NCBI GenBank assembly: GCA_016284895.1
Contig: JAEEPT010000008.1
Span: 1-34,226 of the forward strand
Reading direction: 5' to 3'
Length of the DNA: 34,226 bases
Source of the DNA: Prevotella sp.
Lineage (GTDB): Bacteria; Bacteroidota; Bacteroidia; Bacteroidales; Bacteroidaceae
Shown: one piece after another, positions 31,182 through 34,226 of the stretch
Layout of the letters: each line of letters begins with the position of its first letter
How positions within the stretch are numbered: position 1 is the stretch's first letter
Notes under the pieces: generated by a model
What the model saw: the letters and a program-made list of their open reading frames with translations, nothing else
Database searches by the model: none
Told to the model about the DNA's origin: nothing
Translations under genes and position numbers: made by a program

Positions 31182-33691
31182 TGACAGAAAGCTGCATTGC
31201 CATCTATCGGTTCTTTCAGAAACATCGGGCCTTCTATTGGGTCTTATTGGTGTTTCTGTTTTCTTTTTTAGGCTATTTTGCCACGCGCATCCATCTGGAA
31301 GAAGACATCAACAAGCTGATGCCGTCGTCGAAGAACGAGGACGGCACAACCAAGTTGGCTTTTGCAGACCTGCGCATCAAGGACAAGACATTTCTGCTAT
31401 TCAGCTTAACTGATGGATGGCAAGGCGACAAAGAGGAGGCTACGGGAATGCTCACCGAGGCATGCGATGCCTTCGTTGACTCACTGTTGGCACGCGACAC
31501 AGTGACAGTAGGCGACGTGTTCTATCAGTTGCCCGAAGAACTGATTCCTGAAGCCGTGAGCTATCTCACCGAGCACCTGCCTGCCTATATTGACACCACC
31601 ATCTATGCTTCGATGGACACGTTGTTCACCGTGGAGCACATGGAGTGGCAGATGCAACAGAACAGAGAAGACCTGACAAGCCCCATTGGTGAGCAGATGC
31701 CCGATCTCATTCAAATGGACCCTCTGGGCATGCGCAACATCCTGGCAGCTCAGCTCAAGCCCATGATGACAGCGGGAGCGGGCAGTTATCAGACCATTGA
31801 CGGCCACTTCTTCGTACCCGACTCTACGGTGTGTATCGCTTTCGTCACACCCCGTTTTTCATCAACGAACACAGGACAGGGCGCTGCCATGTTCGTCACC
31901 ATCAATCAGCTCATCGAGGAGTTCAGCAAGGCATACCCCGATGTCAACATCAGCTATCATGGAGCGCCAGCCCTCGGGTTCTATAACTCCACAACCATCA
32001 AGAACGACCTGACCAAGACCATCACCGGTTCACTGATACTGGTACTGCTGTTCATCATGATTTGCTTCCGTAACTGGGACACCATCCCCCTGTTGGTGCT
32101 GCCGGTAGCATTCGGCACACTGTTCGGACTGTCCATCATGTATTGCATCAAGGATCAGTTCTCCCTGCTGGCACTCGCCATCGGAGCCATCGTGCTGGGT
32201 GTAGCCATGAGCTACGTACTGCATGTGCTCACCCATTTCAAATATGTGAGCGATCCCGAGCAGGTGCTTCGCGACCAGGTAAAGCCTGTACTACTGGGCT
32301 GTGTGACCACCATCGGCTCATTCATGGGCCTCATCTTCATACAGACCGACTTGCTGCGCGACTTCGGGCTCTTTGCCTCCTTTGCAATCGTGGGCACCGT
32401 GTTCTTCAGTCTGGTGTTCCTGCCCCAACTGTTGCGCCCCGAGCACAATAAGATCAACCATCGCGCGTTTGCCCTCATTGACCGCATCAACAACTATCCG
32501 TTCGACCGCAAGCGACCACTCATAGCAGTGCTCGTATTGCTGATTCTGGTCTGCGTGGGAGCCTATATCGCCCGTGGCACACAGTTTGACGTGAACATGC
32601 ACAATTTGGGATACATGCCCAAGAACGTCATCGGCTCAGAAAAACTGCTCAAGGAGAAGACCAAGAGCACTGACACTCAGTCGGCCTATTTTGCCAGCTC
32701 GGGCAATACGATGGAAGAAGCGCTTGAGAACTTTGGCCTGCTAAAACAGAAGCTCGACTCACTGCAGCAGCTTGGACTGGTGAGAGGCTACACCAAGACC
32801 GACCTGGCCCTGGTACCCTTACAGAAGCAGCAGGAGCGCATTGATGCATGGAAAGCCTACTGGACCGATGAACGACTGGCACTGGCCAAGTCGCTCATAG
32901 CCCGCACGGCACCGAAAGCCGACCTTTCGCCAGAAGGCTTTGAAGCATTCTTTGAACTGGCCACTGCTGAGTATGAGCCCGACGCACTCTACGAGGCCGA
33001 ACTGATTCCCAACGGCTACCTGTCAACCCTCATGGAACAGAGCTACAACGGTGAGTACATGTGCTTCACCTCAGTTCAGTTCAAGAAAGACGAGATGTTA
33101 AGCGACAGCAACAGCGACTACATGCGTATCTGTAATGCCATCGCAAAGGAGCCTCACCTTCTGGTGATAGACACCTATTATTATACGACCGATACGCTCC
33201 GACAGCTCAACAGCGACTTCAACATCCTGCAATGGATCTCGATGCTCTTCGTGTTCGCAGTGCTGCTGCTGAGCTACCGTTATCGCTCTGAAAACGGACA
33301 TTTGCTCTGGGGCCGCAACCTGAAGCTGGCACTACTGAGCTTTGCCCCCATTCTGCTGAGCTGGCTCATCGTGCTGGGAGCCATGAACATCTTCGGCATG
33401 CGATTCAACCTCATCAACATCATTATCTCAACCTTTATCTTCGGTATAGGAGTTGACTATAGCATCTTCGTGATGAACGGTCTGACCAGCAATGGCTCGC
33501 AGCTCACCTATCACAAGACTGCCATCTTCTTCAGTGCCATCATCCTGATGGTGACAGTAGGCTCTATGCTGACAGCTCGCCATCCAGCCATCCACTCCGT
33601 AGGCTTTGCCACACTGGTGGGCATGGTGTCGGCAGTGGTACTCTCATACGTATTGCAGCCAGCCATTTATCGTTGGATGCATAAAAAATAG
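31181..33691 (+). CDS. MMPL/RND-family exporter
   Basis: 836 residues arranged as two halves, each with one helix, a large periplasmic loop and a block of five helices: helix 1 at about 18-36 (YWVLLVFLFSFLGYFATRI), block at about 278-415, then helix 7 at about 450 (PLIAVLVLLILVCVGAYIAR) and the last block from about 680. GVDYSIFVMNG in the second block is the MMPL GxDY proton-relay motif; the matching place in the first block reads GVAMSYVLH and lacks Asp. Predicted exporters of this type accompany aryl-polyene clusters and are thought to move lipid-linked products. TAATG overlap with the dehydratase gene; six bases to the oxidoreductase. Confidence 0.9.
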   Translation: MTESCIAIYRFFQKHRAFYWVLLVFLFSFLGYFATRIHLEEDINKLMPSSKNEDGTTKLAFADLRIKDKTFLLFSLTDGWQGDKEEATGMLTEACDAFVDSLLARDTVTVGDVFYQLPEELIPEAVSYLTEHLPAYIDTTIYASMDTLFTVEHMEWQMQQNREDLTSPIGEQMPDLIQMDPLGMRNILAAQLKPMMTAGAGSYQTIDGHFFVPDSTVCIAFVTPRFSSTNTGQGAAMFVTINQLIEEFSKAYPDVNISYHGAPALGFYNSTTIKNDLTKTITGSLILVLLFIMICFRNWDTIPLLVLPVAFGTLFGLSIMYCIKDQFSLLALAIGAIVLGVAMSYVLHVLTHFKYVSDPEQVLRDQVKPVLLGCVTTIGSFMGLIFIQTDLLRDFGLFASFAIVGTVFFSLVFLPQLLRPEHNKINHRAFALIDRINNYPFDRKRPLIAVLVLLILVCVGAYIARGTQFDVNMHNLGYMPKNVIGSEKLLKEKTKSTDTQSAYFASSGNTMEEALENFGLLKQKLDSLQQLGLVRGYTKTDLALVPLQKQQERIDAWKAYWTDERLALAKSLIARTAPKADLSPEGFEAFFELATAEYEPDALYEAELIPNGYLSTLMEQSYNGEYMCFTSVQFKKDEMLSDSNSDYMRICNAIAKEPHLLVIDTYYYTTDTLRQLNSDFNILQWISMLFVFAVLLLSYRYRSENGHLLWGRNLKLALLSFAPILLSWLIVLGAMNIFGMRFNLINIIISTFIFGIGVDYSIFVMNGLTSNGSQLTYHKTAIFFSAIILMVTVGSMLTARHPAIHSVGFATLVGMVSAVVLSYVLQPAIYRWMHKK

Positions 33692-33697
33692 AAAACA

Positions 33698-34226
33698 ATG
33701 AAATACGACGTTATCATCATTGGCAGCGGACTGGGCGGACTGGAATGTGCCCACATTCTCTCACGTCAAGGCATGAGCGTGCTTGTACTGGAGCGCGAAG
33801 TGCAGCCAGGCGGATGTATGCAGAGCTATCCGCGCCGCAGCCTATCGGCGCCTGCCGGAACAAAGCCTCTGTGGTACGACACCGGTCTGCACTACGTTGG
33901 CGGACTGGCCGAAGGACAGGCCTTGCACGAGAAATTCAAGACGCTGAACCTTTTGCACCTGCCATGGCAGCGACTCGATGCAGACGGGTTCAACCGTGTG
34001 TTCATCGATGGGCACAACTATCACGTAGCAGAAGGATTCAACAAATTCGTCGATACGCTGGCAGCTGACTTCCCCGAAGAGCGCCAAGGGCTGCGTGCCT
34101 ATGCCGATGTGTTGAAAATGAGCCTCAACATTCACGACATGGAAAATGCCGCACCACTGATAGAAGAGGGTGCATGGGACTTTCTGAACCGTACCTTTGA
34201 TAATCCGTTACTGATTGACGTCATAT
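33698..34226 (+). CDS. NAD(P)/FAD-dependent oxidoreductase, phytoene-desaturase-like (3' end missing)
   Basis: The first 176 codons of a gene that runs off the right edge. MKYDVIIIGSGLGGLECAHI is the dinucleotide-binding fold (GxGxxG) and VLVLEREVQPGGCMQSY matches the CrtI/CrtO-like amine-oxidase group; YDTGLHYVGGL follows as in carotenoid and retinol desaturase-like proteins. It starts six bases behind the exporter gene. In polyene pathways such enzymes reduce or desaturate the chain; the exact reaction is not readable here. Confidence 0.88.
   Translation, partial: MKYDVIIIGSGLGGLECAHILSRQGMSVLVLEREVQPGGCMQSYPRRSLSAPAGTKPLWYDTGLHYVGGLAEGQALHEKFKTLNLLHLPWQRLDADGFNRVFIDGHNYHVAEGFNKFVDTLAADFPEERQGLRAYADVLKMSLNIHDMENAAPLIEEGAWDFLNRTFDNPLLIDVI

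Overview
The window looks like the chromosome of a Prevotella-type member of the Bacteroidota. Many genes have the Bacteroidota -7 promoter box TAnnTTTG (lacI, groES and lrp also have a -33 box 20 bases upstream), Shine-Dalgarno sequences are weak, the tmRNA tag reads GNNEYALAA, and the gene content (DUF4199, SLBB export protein with a long N-terminal extension, ExbB with a signal-like leader, MMPL exporter cluster) fits that group. No integrase, transposase, phage gene or CRISPR array was found.

Left part (1-4,050): a leftward pair, DUF4199 membrane protein then a DPM1/ArnC-like glycosyltransferase cut by the left edge; SRP RNA and tRNA-Thr(UGU) four bases apart with a terminator behind; a LacI-type regulator with a probable autoregulatory operator; and a secreted repeat-bearing protein of unknown function that converges on it.

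Middle (4,050-18,750): a cell-surface polysaccharide locus read mostly leftwards. From its head: SLBB outer-membrane export protein, a Wzz-like chain-length protein, a protein in which a second Wzz-like domain is fused to a Wzy-like polymerase, a Wzx flippase and two GT2 glycosyltransferases. Then come one GT2 on the opposite strand, a GT4 transferase, two different initiating enzymes (WecA/MraY type and monotopic PglC/WcaJ type) and a PglF/WbpM-like 4,6-dehydratase, closed by a good terminator. Together these cover initiation, extension, flipping, polymerisation, length control and export; no Wzc-like kinase is present here.

Centre right (18,750-22,780): tmRNA with a terminator-like hairpin in its leader and a duplicated 3' end, a foldable intergenic segment, an unrecognised 214-residue protein, and groES-groEL with a G-rich inverted repeat lodged between the two genes. 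Upstream of groES lies a 249-base element with 28-base terminal inverted repeats and three TGGCCA sites exactly 21 bases apart.

Right part (22,780-34,226): a rightward ExbB / small membrane protein / ExbD / ExbD operon, an Lrp-family regulator with a repetitive tail, Tex, an acetyltransferase-like protein with an almost leaderless start, and the beginning of a ketosynthase-ACP-hotdog dehydratase-MMPL exporter-FAD oxidoreductase cluster that resembles aryl-polyene/flexirubin-type pathways and runs off the right edge.
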